The translations under genes were made by a program, and so were the position numbers. A stretch of 14,440 bases of DNA, from positions 1 to 14,440 of the forward strand of contig CAAETD010000150.1 of NCBI GenBank assembly GCA_900758885.1. The letters are read 5' to 3'. The notes beneath the pieces were generated by a model that was not told the DNA's origin, did not search any database, and saw nothing but the letters and a program-made list of their open reading frames with translations. The stretch comes from an uncultured Collinsella sp. (GTDB lineage Bacteria; Actinomycetota; Coriobacteriia; Coriobacteriales; Coriobacteriaceae). This document shows, piece after piece, positions 7,073-14,283 of this stretch (positions within the stretch are counted from its first letter, which is position 1; every line of letters starts with the position of its first letter).

Positions 7073-7951
7073 CTATTTGAGAAATTGTGCCATGGCGTTG
7101 ATGAATTTTTGTACTTGGAGGGTCGGCTCGAGCGGATAGTGCAAAAAGACCGGCACCTCGCGGCCGCACAGGAACGGTACGCCCACAAAGGCCGGGTGCA
7201 CCCCCGACCATGCGCCGCAGGTGAGCACCGCGTCACCCTTTTCCTCCGCCTCGTTAAAGAGCGCAAAGTCGAAGCTATCCACATCGATCACGTCCACGCC
7301 GCCGTCTGCCAAAAGATCGATACGCAGGCTGTCCATAGCGTCGTTGCCGTGGCGGAGCACACGCAGACGCATACCCTCCAAGTCGGCGACCGTAATGCGA
7401 TTCTTGCGCGCCAGCGGGCTCGTGCGCGGCAGGTCGATATAAAACGGCACGTTGACAATGCGGAGCTTTTGGCAGGCGTCACCCCAGCGCGGGGTCGAAA
7501 AACTCGACTGCACCACATCGACCTCACGACCGAGGCTGCGCATGACGGTCTCGCGCTCGTCATAGAGGTCGCTTACCGGCACGATCTCAAATCGCAGCGA
7601 CGGTTCCAGCTCGTGTACGCCCGACCACATCGACAGCGTTTGGCGCCCCGGGCACATCATCGACACACCCAGACGCACAGCACCGCCATCGCCCGCCGCG
7701 CGTCGGGCGCGGCGCAGCGCGTCCTCGGACTGCCGCATGATCGAGCGCGCGTCGTCCACCAGCAGAGCGCCCGCCGGCGTCACCTTAACACCCGAATGCG
7801 AGCGCTCGAACAACGTGATGCCAAACTCGGCCTCGAAACCCGACACCTGTTTGACGAGCGCCGGGGTCGACACGCGCAATTTTGCCGCCGCACGTGAGAA
7901 GCTTCCCAGCTCCGCGGCGGCCGATATGGCCTCGAGTCGTCGATCGTACAC
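7073..7951 (-). CDS. LysR-family transcriptional regulator
   Basis: A LysR regulator of 292 residues from the chosen GTG start at 7951-7949. The N-terminal helix-turn-helix (EAISAAAELGSFSRAAAKL onward, about residues 6-65) is canonical, followed by the linker helix and a periplasmic-binding-protein-like effector domain. GTG is preferred because CGGGAG lies 6 bases upstream and the protein then starts five residues before the first helix, as LysR proteins do. The alternative ATG at 7984 adds 11 residues but has no ribosome binding site. The gene is divergent from the SDR-MFS-Gfo/Idh cluster and shares a ~230-bp control region with it. It is therefore the likely regulator of that cluster, with a pathway metabolite as co-inducer (inference). 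It converges with the diguanylate cyclase gene, 43 bases away, with no clear terminator between. Confidence 0.92.
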   Translation of the reverse strand: MYDRRLEAISAAAELGSFSRAAAKLRVSTPALVKQVSGFEAEFGITLFERSHSGVKVTPAGALLVDDARSIMRQSEDALRRARRAAGDGGAVRLGVSMMCPGRQTLSMWSGVHELEPSLRFEIVPVSDLYDERETVMRSLGREVDVVQSSFSTPRWGDACQKLRIVNVPFYIDLPRTSPLARKNRITVADLEGMRLRVLRHGNDAMDSLRIDLLADGGVDVIDVDSFDFALFNEAEEKGDAVLTCGAWSGVHPAFVGVPFLCGREVPVFLHYPLEPTLQVQKFINAMAQFLK

Positions 7952-8048
7952 GTCAATCTCCCGTTTTCGCGCCTGTGAACGCATGGCGCCACAGGGGGTC
8001 GTTTTGGCAGGTCACGCGCTCGATTGAGAAAAACTGCATCGCACAGTA

Positions 8049-8063
8049 TAAACCTACGGTTAA
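8049..8063. promoter_or_regulatory. Candidate LysR-type binding dyad
   Basis: AACC-TAC-GGTT (8051-8061), with flanking T8049 and A8063, forms a short interrupted dyad of the general LysR-box kind in the shared divergent control region. The T-N13-A spacing is not the classical T-N11-A, so the assignment is tentative. Confidence 0.35.
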
Positions 8064-8085
8064 CGCCATTCTAACAAATATGCAA

Positions 8086-8114
8086 TTCACCTGCGCAAAT
8101 GCAAAGCATACGAT
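8086..8114 (+). promoter_or_regulatory. Possible promoter of the SDR-MFS-Gfo/Idh cluster
   Basis: TTCACC (8086-8091) and TACGAT (8109-8114) are 17 bases apart, each a 4/6 match to sigma-70 boxes. A weak promoter would fit activation by the divergent LysR protein. The dyad at 8049-8063 lies about 23 bases upstream of the -35 box, a usual activator position. Confidence 0.35.
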
Positions 8115-8130
8115 AACCAGCGAAAACCAC

Positions 8131-8157
8131 GTGGGTCGGTTAATGGGAGCGACCCAC
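8131..8157 (+). promoter_or_regulatory. Leader hairpin before the SDR gene
   Basis: GTGGGTCG (8131-8138) pairs perfectly with CGACCCAC (8150-8157) around an 11-base loop, and CCACGTGG (8127-8134) is itself palindromic. It ends 14 bases before the SDR ribosome binding site and would lie in the 5' leader. It could be an operator, an RNA stabiliser or an attenuator. No T-tract follows. Confidence 0.5.
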
Positions 8158-8183
8158 CGGGAGACACAAGAAGGGAAGTTCCT

Positions 8184-9065
8184 ATGAGCAATTGGCTTAA
8201 GCTCGAGGGCGATGTCTGCGCCGTGACTGGCGCGCTCGGCGGTATGGGCGTCGAGATTTGCCGCGAGTTCGCCCGCAACGGCGCCAACGTCGTCCTGCTC
8301 GACCTGGACGAGGAAAAGGTCAAGGCCGCAGCCGCCGACCTCGCCGCCGAGTTTGGCATCCACGCCGAGGGTTACAAGATGAACGCCACCGATGAGGCCG
8401 AGGTTCAGGCCGCCGTCGACGCCACCATCACCGACTTCGGCCGCGTCGACGTCCTCGTCAACACCGCCGGCATCCTGCGCTTCGCCGCCATGGAGGACCT
8501 GCCGCTGAGCGACTGGGAGCAGGTGCTCAACGTCAACCTCACCGGTTACTTCATCACCTCGCAGCGCTTTGGTCGCGAGATGATCAAGGCCGGCCAGGGC
8601 CGCCTGGTGCACATCTCGACCGTTGCCAGCCACTCCCCCGAGACGTTCTCGGGCGTGTACAGCTCCACCAAGGCCGGCGTCAACATGATGTCCAAGATGC
8701 TCGCCGCCGAGTGGGGCCCCTACGGCGTCCGCTCCAACTGCGTCGAGCCTTGCTTCGTTAAGACCCCGATGTCGGCCAACTTCTACGCCGACCCCGAGGT
8801 CGAAAAGAGCCGCAGCCGCCTGATCGCCACGCGCCGCATCGGCGAGGTCAGCGATATCGCCAACGCCGTCATGTTCCTGGCGTCCAAGCGCTCGGACTTT
8901 ACCACCGGCGACGCCATCAAGGTCGACGGCGGCTTCTCCAACATGATGGGCGACCTCACCGCCAAGCCCGGCGGCCGTCGCGCCTATGCCGACAACTACC
9001 TTAAGAACAAGGGTGTCGAGCTCTGGTCCGATGAGTCCGGCGTCGCCAAGCCGACTGACCAGTAA
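8184..9065 (+). CDS. NAD-type short-chain dehydrogenase/reductase
   Basis: A classical SDR oxidising or reducing a hydroxyl/keto group on an unknown substrate. The Rossmann motif TGALGGMG is at 15-22. Asp40 at the end of the second strand favours NAD(H) over NADP(H). NTAG is at 93-96, Asn118 is present and the catalytic YSSTK is at 159-163. The usual catalytic Ser, 13 residues before the Tyr, is Thr146 (the neighbour is Ser145), and the usual Pro-Gly after strand six is Pro-Cys (EPCFVKTP). The chain is 293 residues, about 40 longer than typical SDRs; the excess is a C-terminal tail after the DGGFSN motif. AAGGGA sits about 8 bases before the ATG. It is first in a cluster with an MFS carrier and a Gfo/Idh enzyme. 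The closest general types are gluconate-5- or polyol-dehydrogenase-like SDRs, but no substrate is claimed. Confidence 0.92.
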   Translation: MSNWLKLEGDVCAVTGALGGMGVEICREFARNGANVVLLDLDEEKVKAAAADLAAEFGIHAEGYKMNATDEAEVQAAVDATITDFGRVDVLVNTAGILRFAAMEDLPLSDWEQVLNVNLTGYFITSQRFGREMIKAGQGRLVHISTVASHSPETFSGVYSSTKAGVNMMSKMLAAEWGPYGVRSNCVEPCFVKTPMSANFYADPEVEKSRSRLIATRRIGEVSDIANAVMFLASKRSDFTTGDAIKVDGGFSNMMGDLTAKPGGRRAYADNYLKNKGVELWSDESGVAKPTDQ

Positions 9066-9130
9066 ACCAACCTAACAGGGAGGCCCGCGAATACGCCTGC
9101 TCCTCCCCCGTATCGATTAGAAAGAGTCCA

Positions 9131-10387
9131 ATGGCTTCCACCAACTCCAACAAGGGTCGCGCCGTCGTGCTTTCCGCCGCGTGCGTCACCATGTTCTTCA
9201 TCAGCTCCATCGCGCTGTATTCCGTCGTGAGCAAGAACCTACTCGCCGTCTACCCCGAGTGGTCGAGCGCTCTTACCTGGGCCTTCCCGGTCTTTCAGAC
9301 CATCATGGCCGTGACGGGCATCTTCGCCGGCCGCATCTCCGATAAGATCGGCCCGCGCAACGTCGTGATCGCCGCCGCCGTGTGCTACGGCGTGGGCTGG
9401 TTCATGTCCGGCACCGTCACCGAGCCGTGGCAGTTCTACCTGTGGTTCTCGCTCGTCGCCGCTATCGGCAACGGCCTGGGCTACAACCCCGCGCTCACCA
9501 CCGGCCAAAAGTGGTTCATCGACAAGAAGGGTCTCGCCTCCGGCATCACCCTGGCCGCTTCGACCGCCGGTCCCGCCGTACTGTCCCCAGTGCTCGCCTC
9601 GCTGCTCATCCCGAGCCTGGGTATCTTTGGCGCCCTTAAGGCGCTCGGCGTCATCTTCTTTGTGATGATCGCCGCCTCCGCCCTGTTCCTGAAGGCCCCC
9701 GAGGCCGGTTGGCTGCCCGAGGGCTTCGAGGCCCCCAAGGGCGGCGCGCACGCCGGCACCTTCGGCGACCTCACCCCGGGCGAGATGGTCAAGACCCCGC
9801 GCTTCTGGGTCCTCATCATCACCTTCGCCTTTGCCGCCACCGCCGGTACTCTGCTCGTGGGCAAGGTTGCCTCCATCGCCGCCGTCCAGCTCTTCGCCGA
9901 TCCCACGAGCGCCGCGGCCGTCGCCCTCGGCGGTGTGGTGGTCTCCGTCAACACCTGCGCCAACCTGGTCGGCCGCCTGTCCTTTGGCCAGATCATCGAC
10001 AAGCTCGGCGCCTACAAGTCGCTGCTCATCAGCCTTGTCGTCACCATCGTCGCCCTCGTCATCATGTCGACGAGCTTTACGCAGGCCATGTTCTTTGTTG
10101 CGCTCGCCCTGCTCGGCTTTAGCTTTGGCGCCCTGCTCGTCATCTACCCGCCGCTCACCGGTGGCGCCTTTGGTACCAGCAACATCGGCGTCAACTACGG
10201 CATCATGTTTTTGGGTTATGCCGCTTCCACCTGGATCAGCCAGCCCATCACCGCCGTGCTGTATCACGCCGAGGCCGGCAGCGCCGCCTACCAGCAGTCC
10301 TTCTACGGTGCCATTGTGATCGCCGCCATCGCCGTCGTGCTCACCGTCTACATGATGGTCTCCGACAGCAAGAAGAAGTCCGCCTAG
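9131..10387 (+). CDS. MFS transporter, OFA (oxalate/formate antiporter-like) family
   Basis: A 418-residue, 12-helix major facilitator. The OFA signature is clear: GYNPALTTGQKWF (from residue 117) followed by a DKKGLASG stretch, and MVKTPRFWVL opening the second half. The loop 2-3 motif is AGRISDKIGPR (about 66-76). OFA members carry small organic anions, often as exchangers or with protons, and many have unknown substrates. Its place between two dehydrogenases suggests that it imports their substrate or exports the product (inference). The ribosome binding site is weak (GAAAGAG, 9120-9126), which may set carrier levels below those of the enzymes. The 65-base gap after the SDR gene contains only a weak GGGAGG/CCTCCC pairing. 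Confidence 0.9.
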   Translation: MASTNSNKGRAVVLSAACVTMFFISSIALYSVVSKNLLAVYPEWSSALTWAFPVFQTIMAVTGIFAGRISDKIGPRNVVIAAAVCYGVGWFMSGTVTEPWQFYLWFSLVAAIGNGLGYNPALTTGQKWFIDKKGLASGITLAASTAGPAVLSPVLASLLIPSLGIFGALKALGVIFFVMIAASALFLKAPEAGWLPEGFEAPKGGAHAGTFGDLTPGEMVKTPRFWVLIITFAFAATAGTLLVGKVASIAAVQLFADPTSAAAVALGGVVVSVNTCANLVGRLSFGQIIDKLGAYKSLLISLVVTIVALVIMSTSFTQAMFFVALALLGFSFGALLVIYPPLTGGAFGTSNIGVNYGIMFLGYAASTWISQPITAVLYHAEAGSAAYQQSFYGAIVIAAIAVVLTVYMMVSDSKKKSA

Positions 10388-10395
10388 TTTTACCG

Positions 10396-10426
10396 ATGCG
10401 ACAAAGGGACAGCCCCTTTGTCGCAT
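10396..10426. repeat. 13-bp perfect hairpin between transporter and Gfo/Idh genes
   Basis: ATGCGACAAAGGG (10396-10408) pairs exactly with 10414-10426 around a 5-base loop. It begins 9 bases after the MFS stop codon and lies within the apparent operon. There is no T-tract, so it is unlikely to be a full terminator. It could protect the 3' end of the upstream message, reduce read-through into the third gene, or be a dispersed palindromic repeat. Confidence 0.75.
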
Positions 10427-10456
10427 TCCACCGGTCACCAGTATTAAGGAGTCGAA

Positions 10457-11497
10457 ATGTCTGAGCTCAACCCCGTCCGCATTGCCGTTATCGGCGCCGG
10501 CGCCATGGGCCGCAACCACATCCGCTTTGTCACCGAGGAGCCCGAGGCCGAGCTCGTCGCCATCGCCGACGCCTTTGAGGGCGCCCGCGCCACGGCAGAG
10601 GCCGCCGGCGTGCCGTTTTACACCGATCCCGCCCAGATGATGGACGAGGTCAAGCCCGAGGCCGTCATTATCGCCACGCCCAACGACCTGCACCTGGGCG
10701 TTGCCCGCGAGGCTGTGAAGCGCAACATCGTGCCGCTGGTCGAAAAGCCGATCTCCAACGACCTGGAGGATGCCCAGGCCTTCGCCGCCGAGGCCGAGAC
10801 CGCCGGCGTGCCCGTGCTCGTGGGTCAGCACCGTCGCCACAACCCCTTCGTCAACAAAGCCAAGGAGATCATCGAGTCCGGCAAGCTGGGCAAGCTCACC
10901 GTGTCGAGCTTCCACTACATGATCTATAAGAATGACGAGTATTTCGATGTCGAATGGCGCCGCAAGAAGGGTGCCGGCCCGATCCTGGTCAACCTGGTTC
11001 ACGACGTCGACCTGCTCCGCTATCTGCTGGGCGAGCCCGTTGCCGTCCAGGGTATGCAGTCCAGCGCCGCCCGCGGTTTTGAGACCGAGGACTCCGCCGT
11101 GGTCAACGTCCGTTTTGCCGATGGCGCGCTCGCAAGCATGACCATCTCCGACGCCACCGCCAGCCCCTGGAACTGGGAGGCCACCGCCCGCGAGGATCCG
11201 CAGTACCGCCCCTTCGACGCCGACGCCTACTTTATCGGCGGTACTAAGGGCGCCCTGTCGCTGCCCCGCCTGCACCAGTTCTCCTACGACGGCGCCTCTA
11301 ACTGGCACAAGCCGCTGCAGATGGAGATTCCGGCCGTCGACCCGGCACTGCCGCACAAGATGCAGCTCAAGCACTTTGTGAAGGTTGTCCGCCGCGAGGT
11401 CGAGCCCGTCGTGACCCCCGCCGACAACGTTAAGACGCTCACGCTTCTCAACGCTATCAAGGAGGCCGCCGAGACCGGTCAGCTCGTCGAGCTGTAA
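10457..11497 (+). CDS. Gfo/Idh/MocA-family oxidoreductase
   Basis: A 346-residue nicotinamide-dependent dehydrogenase of the inositol/glucose-fructose oxidoreductase family. The N-terminal Rossmann fold has GAGAMG at 13-18. The family lysine is in EKP (96-98), and GQHRRHNP (123-130) is typical of the following strand. The C-terminal domain has LVHDVDLLRYLLG with the catalytic His182. The usual Asp four residues before this His is Val178, with Asn179 next to it, as in the subfamily with an NL(I/V)HDID motif. Members oxidise or reduce a hydroxyl of a sugar, polyol or cyclitol. AAGGAG lies 5 bases before the ATG. It is the last gene of the LysR-controlled cluster, 69 bases after the MFS gene, and is followed by a terminator. 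It could act after the SDR on the same molecule (inference). Confidence 0.92.
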   Translation: MSELNPVRIAVIGAGAMGRNHIRFVTEEPEAELVAIADAFEGARATAEAAGVPFYTDPAQMMDEVKPEAVIIATPNDLHLGVAREAVKRNIVPLVEKPISNDLEDAQAFAAEAETAGVPVLVGQHRRHNPFVNKAKEIIESGKLGKLTVSSFHYMIYKNDEYFDVEWRRKKGAGPILVNLVHDVDLLRYLLGEPVAVQGMQSSAARGFETEDSAVVNVRFADGALASMTISDATASPWNWEATAREDPQYRPFDADAYFIGGTKGALSLPRLHQFSYDGASNWHKPLQMEIPAVDPALPHKMQLKHFVKVVRREVEPVVTPADNVKTLTLLNAIKEAAETGQLVEL

Positions 11498-11569
11498 TGC
11501 CTTAAGAGCGACCGCGGCAGAAGCCCCATGCCGAACCCTTCGGTCCGTCACCAACAAGCCCCTCTTCTT

Positions 11570-11605
11570 TGCCCCGCGAGCAGCCTCCTGCCCGCGGGGC
11601 ATTTT
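11570..11605 (+). terminator. Terminator of the SDR-MFS-Gfo/Idh cluster
   Basis: TGCCCCGCG (11570-11578) pairs perfectly with CGCGGGGCA (11593-11601), followed by TTTT (11602-11605). The T-tract is short but the stem is very GC-rich. A small extra hairpin, CCGAA-CCC-TTCGG (11531-11543), lies upstream. Confidence 0.78.
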
Positions 11606-11666
11606 GCTACCTTGCCGACGATTTTTCTGGAGCGGGGGGCTATTTTGCACCTCGGCTTGATTCGTT

Positions 11667-11828
11667 CGCCACGAAACGCGCCTATCTACTACGTTTAACT
11701 GACCGCCCTCAACCATGCCGAATTTCCTAAAATCAAAAGCTCAGGTAGACGGCTTGCGCATTCTCGGAAAACCGGGGGATGGTCGACCCATACGGTTCAA
11801 ACGTAGTAGATAGGTCGTTTTCGTGGCG
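11667..11828. repeat. 162-bp inverted-repeat element upstream of tex
   Basis: The outer arms are 30 bases each (11667-11696 and 11799-11828). They pair as a perfect 10-bp block, a 4-base symmetrical mismatch and a perfect 16-bp block whose left copy is CCTATCTACTACGTTT. The interior is also partly palindromic (CCATGCCG near 11714 against the GGGGGATGG near 11780). No gene lies inside. The structure resembles a miniature inverted-repeat or dispersed palindromic element. It fills most of the gap between the cluster terminator and the tex leader. Confidence 0.82.
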
Positions 11829-11909
11829 CGGGCCCAAAACAGTCTTTTGAAACGGGTGGTATCCTTGGTAGCCCTGTGCTGCAAACGCACCTTAAACGCA
11901 AGGAGTCCC

Positions 11910-14057
11910 ATGGATCTTATCGCCCAGCTCGCCCACGAGCTCAACCTTAAGGCCGCCAACATCGAGGCAGCCGTCAAGCTCATCGACGAGGGCAACACCA
12001 TCCCCTTTATCTCGCGCTACCGCAAGGAAGCCACAGGCGGAATGGACGACGTCGCCCTGCGCGCACTCGACGAGCGCCTGTCCTACCTGCGCAATCTTGA
12101 ACAGCGCAAAGAGGACGTCATTCTGCTCATCGACGCCCAGGGCAAACTTACGCCCGAGCTCGAACAGCAAATTCGCGAGGCCACGCAGCTCCAGCGTGTC
12201 GAGGACCTCTACAAGCCCTACCGCAAAAAGCGCATGACCCGCGCACAGAAGGCCCGCGAGGCAGGCCTGGAGCCACTTGCCAACATGGTCATCATGCAGG
12301 CCTCGGCCAAGGGCAGCGCGCTCGACGCCGCCGCGGCATACGTCAACGAGGAAGCCGGCTTCGACACGCCCGAGAAGGCGCTCGCCGGCGCGGCGGACAT
12401 CGTGGCCGAGACGGTGGCCGAGGACCCCGAGAACGTCGCCGACCTGCGCGCCTTTACGCAAAACACCGCCGACATCGTCGTCGAGGCGACCGACCCCGCC
12501 GAAAAGACTCCCTATGAACCCTACTACAACTTTGACGAGCCGCTGCGCCGTATTCCCAACCACCGCGTGTTGGCTATCGACCGCGGTGAGCGCGAGGGCA
12601 AGCTCCGCGTGCGCGTGAACGTCGACGGCACTGCTGCCACGGCACGCCTCGGCAGCCGCTGGCCCCGTCGCCAGGGCGTGTTTGCGCCCGTCTTTGACGC
12701 CGCTATCGCCGACGGCTACAAGCGCCTCATGGCCCCCTCGCTGGAGCGCGAGGCCCGCGCCAAACTCACTGTCCGTGCACAGACCGAGGCCATCAACGTC
12801 TTTGCCAAGAATCTCGAGGGCCTGCTCTCGGCATGCCCCGTCCGTGGCGCCCGCGTGCTCGCGCTCGACCCGGGCTACCGCACCGGCTGCAAGGTCGCCG
12901 TCATGGACGAGACCGGCAAGCTACTCGACCACGGCGTGGTCTACCCCACCAAGCCGCGCCACGACGTCGCCGGCACCAAGCGCGAGCTCGCCCGCCTCGT
13001 CAAGAAGGACAGCGTCAACACCATCGTCATCGGCAACGGCACCGCCAGCCGCGAGACCGAGGAAGTCGTCTCGGAGTTCATTGCCGAGCAGGCACCCGGA
13101 CTGCGATACACCATCGTCAACGAGGCCGGCGCGTCGGTGTACTCCGCCTCCGAGCTCGCCAGCCAGGAATATCCCGACCTGGACGTCACCGTGCGCGGCG
13201 CCATGAGCTTGGGCCGCCGCCTGCAGGACCCGCTGGCAGAGCTCGTCAAGATTCCGCCCCAGTCCATCGGCGTTGGCCAGTACCAGCACGACCTTGACCA
13301 GGCAGAGCTTTCGCGCACCCTGGGCCACGTGGTGGAGGACGTCGTCAACCGCGTGGGCGTCGACGTCAACACCGCAAGCGCGAGCCTGCTGGGCTACGTG
13401 TCGGGCATTACGCCGAGCGTGGCCAAGAACATCGTGGCCTACCGCGAGGAAAACGGCGCCTTTACCGATCGCCGCCAGCTCAAGAAGGTCCCCAAGCTGG
13501 GACCCAAGGCATATCTCAACGCTGCAGGCTTTTTGCGAATTAGCGGCGGTAAGAACCCGCTCGACGCAACGAGCGTCCACCCCGAAAGCTACGAGGTGGC
13601 CACGTCCGTCTTGGAACGCGCCGGCGTTAAAGCAAGCGAGCTCAGCCGCGGCGGCGTGCCCGACATCGAGCGCCGTCTGGGCAGTATCTCGGCGCTGGCA
13701 AGTGACCTGAACTGCGGCACCCTCACGCTCATCGACATCGTCAACGAGCTCAAGAAGCCCGGCCGCGACCCGCGCGACGACGCGCCCGAGGTGGTCTTTA
13801 GCCGCTCGGCACTTTCCATCGACGACCTGGAACCCGGCATGGAGCTCAAGGGCACGGTGCGCAACGTCGTCGACTTTGGCGCCTTCGTCGACGTGGGAGT
13901 GCACCAGGACGGCCTCGTACATATCTCTAAGCTGGCCAACCGCTTTGTCAAGCACCCCAGCGACGTCGTGCGCGTCGGTGACACGGTCAAGGTGTGGGTC
14001 GAAAAGGTCGATCGCGACCGCAAGAAGATCTCGCTCACCATGGTGCAGGGCAAGTAA
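11910..14057 (+). CDS. tex: Transcription accessory protein Tex (YqgF/HhH/S1 RNA-binding)
   Basis: A 715-residue Tex protein, a conserved nucleic-acid-binding factor linked to transcription and RNA metabolism and related to eukaryotic Spt6. The helical Tex N-terminal region (residues 1 to ~190) contains the familiar IPFISRYRKEATGGMD. The RNase H-like YqgF domain starts near 315 with ALDPGYRTG (Asp320). Helix-hairpin-helix units span about 480-550, and a C-terminal S1 domain covers about 640-712 (GTVRNVVDFGAFVDVGV, then HQDGLVHIS). The length is slightly below the E. coli protein (~770). The ATG at 11910 is chosen because AAGGAG (11900-11905) precedes it and the family N-terminus aligns there. 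The open frame extends upstream to a GTG at 11823, but that sits in the inverted-repeat element and adds atypical sequence. It is a single-gene unit. Confidence 0.96.
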   Translation: MDLIAQLAHELNLKAANIEAAVKLIDEGNTIPFISRYRKEATGGMDDVALRALDERLSYLRNLEQRKEDVILLIDAQGKLTPELEQQIREATQLQRVEDLYKPYRKKRMTRAQKAREAGLEPLANMVIMQASAKGSALDAAAAYVNEEAGFDTPEKALAGAADIVAETVAEDPENVADLRAFTQNTADIVVEATDPAEKTPYEPYYNFDEPLRRIPNHRVLAIDRGEREGKLRVRVNVDGTAATARLGSRWPRRQGVFAPVFDAAIADGYKRLMAPSLEREARAKLTVRAQTEAINVFAKNLEGLLSACPVRGARVLALDPGYRTGCKVAVMDETGKLLDHGVVYPTKPRHDVAGTKRELARLVKKDSVNTIVIGNGTASRETEEVVSEFIAEQAPGLRYTIVNEAGASVYSASELASQEYPDLDVTVRGAMSLGRRLQDPLAELVKIPPQSIGVGQYQHDLDQAELSRTLGHVVEDVVNRVGVDVNTASASLLGYVSGITPSVAKNIVAYREENGAFTDRRQLKKVPKLGPKAYLNAAGFLRISGGKNPLDATSVHPESYEVATSVLERAGVKASELSRGGVPDIERRLGSISALASDLNCGTLTLIDIVNELKKPGRDPRDDAPEVVFSRSALSIDDLEPGMELKGTVRNVVDFGAFVDVGVHQDGLVHISKLANRFVKHPSDVVRVGDTVKVWVEKVDRDRKKISLTMVQGK

Positions 14058-14066
14058 ACCGCCAAA

Positions 14067-14283
14067 GCAAAGGTACCCCCTGTAGCGATGTGCAAAATCG
14101 CGAGTATTCTGCAAATTCCACCGTTCCGGATGCCCCTCAGAGACGAAAAAGCAAAAAAACAGCCCCCGTTTTAGCGTCGTCAGAGCCAAAACGGGGGCCG
14201 TTCCATGCTTCGGTTAACTGATAAAGACCTTTACCTTGCTGAATACTCTCAATTTTGCACGGCGCAGGCGGGGGTACCTTTGC
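14067..14283. repeat. 217-bp inverted-repeat element downstream of tex
   Basis: Arms of 43 bases (14067-14109 and 14241-14283) pair with about 8 mismatches. The outer 14 bases, GCAAAGGTACCCCC and its complement, are perfect, as are the inner GAGTATTC/GAATACTC ends. The space between holds a strong terminator hairpin. No obvious target-site duplication flanks it. It starts 10 bases after the tex stop codon. A mobile-element remnant or a dispersed intergenic repeat is the likely nature. Confidence 0.82.
14146..14198 (-). terminator. Terminator hairpin, oriented for a minus-strand gene to the right
   Basis: GCCCCCGTTTT (14162-14172) pairs perfectly with 14188-14198 around a 15-base loop. Runs of A precede it on the plus strand (14146-14150 and 14153-14159), so a minus-strand transcript would end in a U-tract after the stem. 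On the plus strand no T-tract follows, although the hairpin may still help end tex transcription. Confidence 0.75.

Noticed and set aside
9078..9107. GGGAGG/CCTCCC pairing between SDR and MFS genes as a terminator
   Set aside because: Only a 6-bp stem with an 18-base loop and no T-tract.
9239..11716. 825-codon minus-strand open frame opposite the MFS and Gfo/Idh genes
   Set aside because: It is a high-GC antisense shadow of two clear plus-strand genes; its translation is low-complexity Gly/Asp/Val/His-rich, has no family signature, and it spans the plus-strand terminator.
11823..11909. Upstream GTG start for tex
   Set aside because: It lies in the right arm of the inverted repeat, lacks a ribosome binding site, and adds residues absent from the family; ATG at 11910 has AAGGAG.
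12921..14189. 422-codon minus-strand open frame opposite tex
   Set aside because: Antisense shadow of the YqgF/HhH/S1 coding region, without ribosome binding site or recognisable domains.
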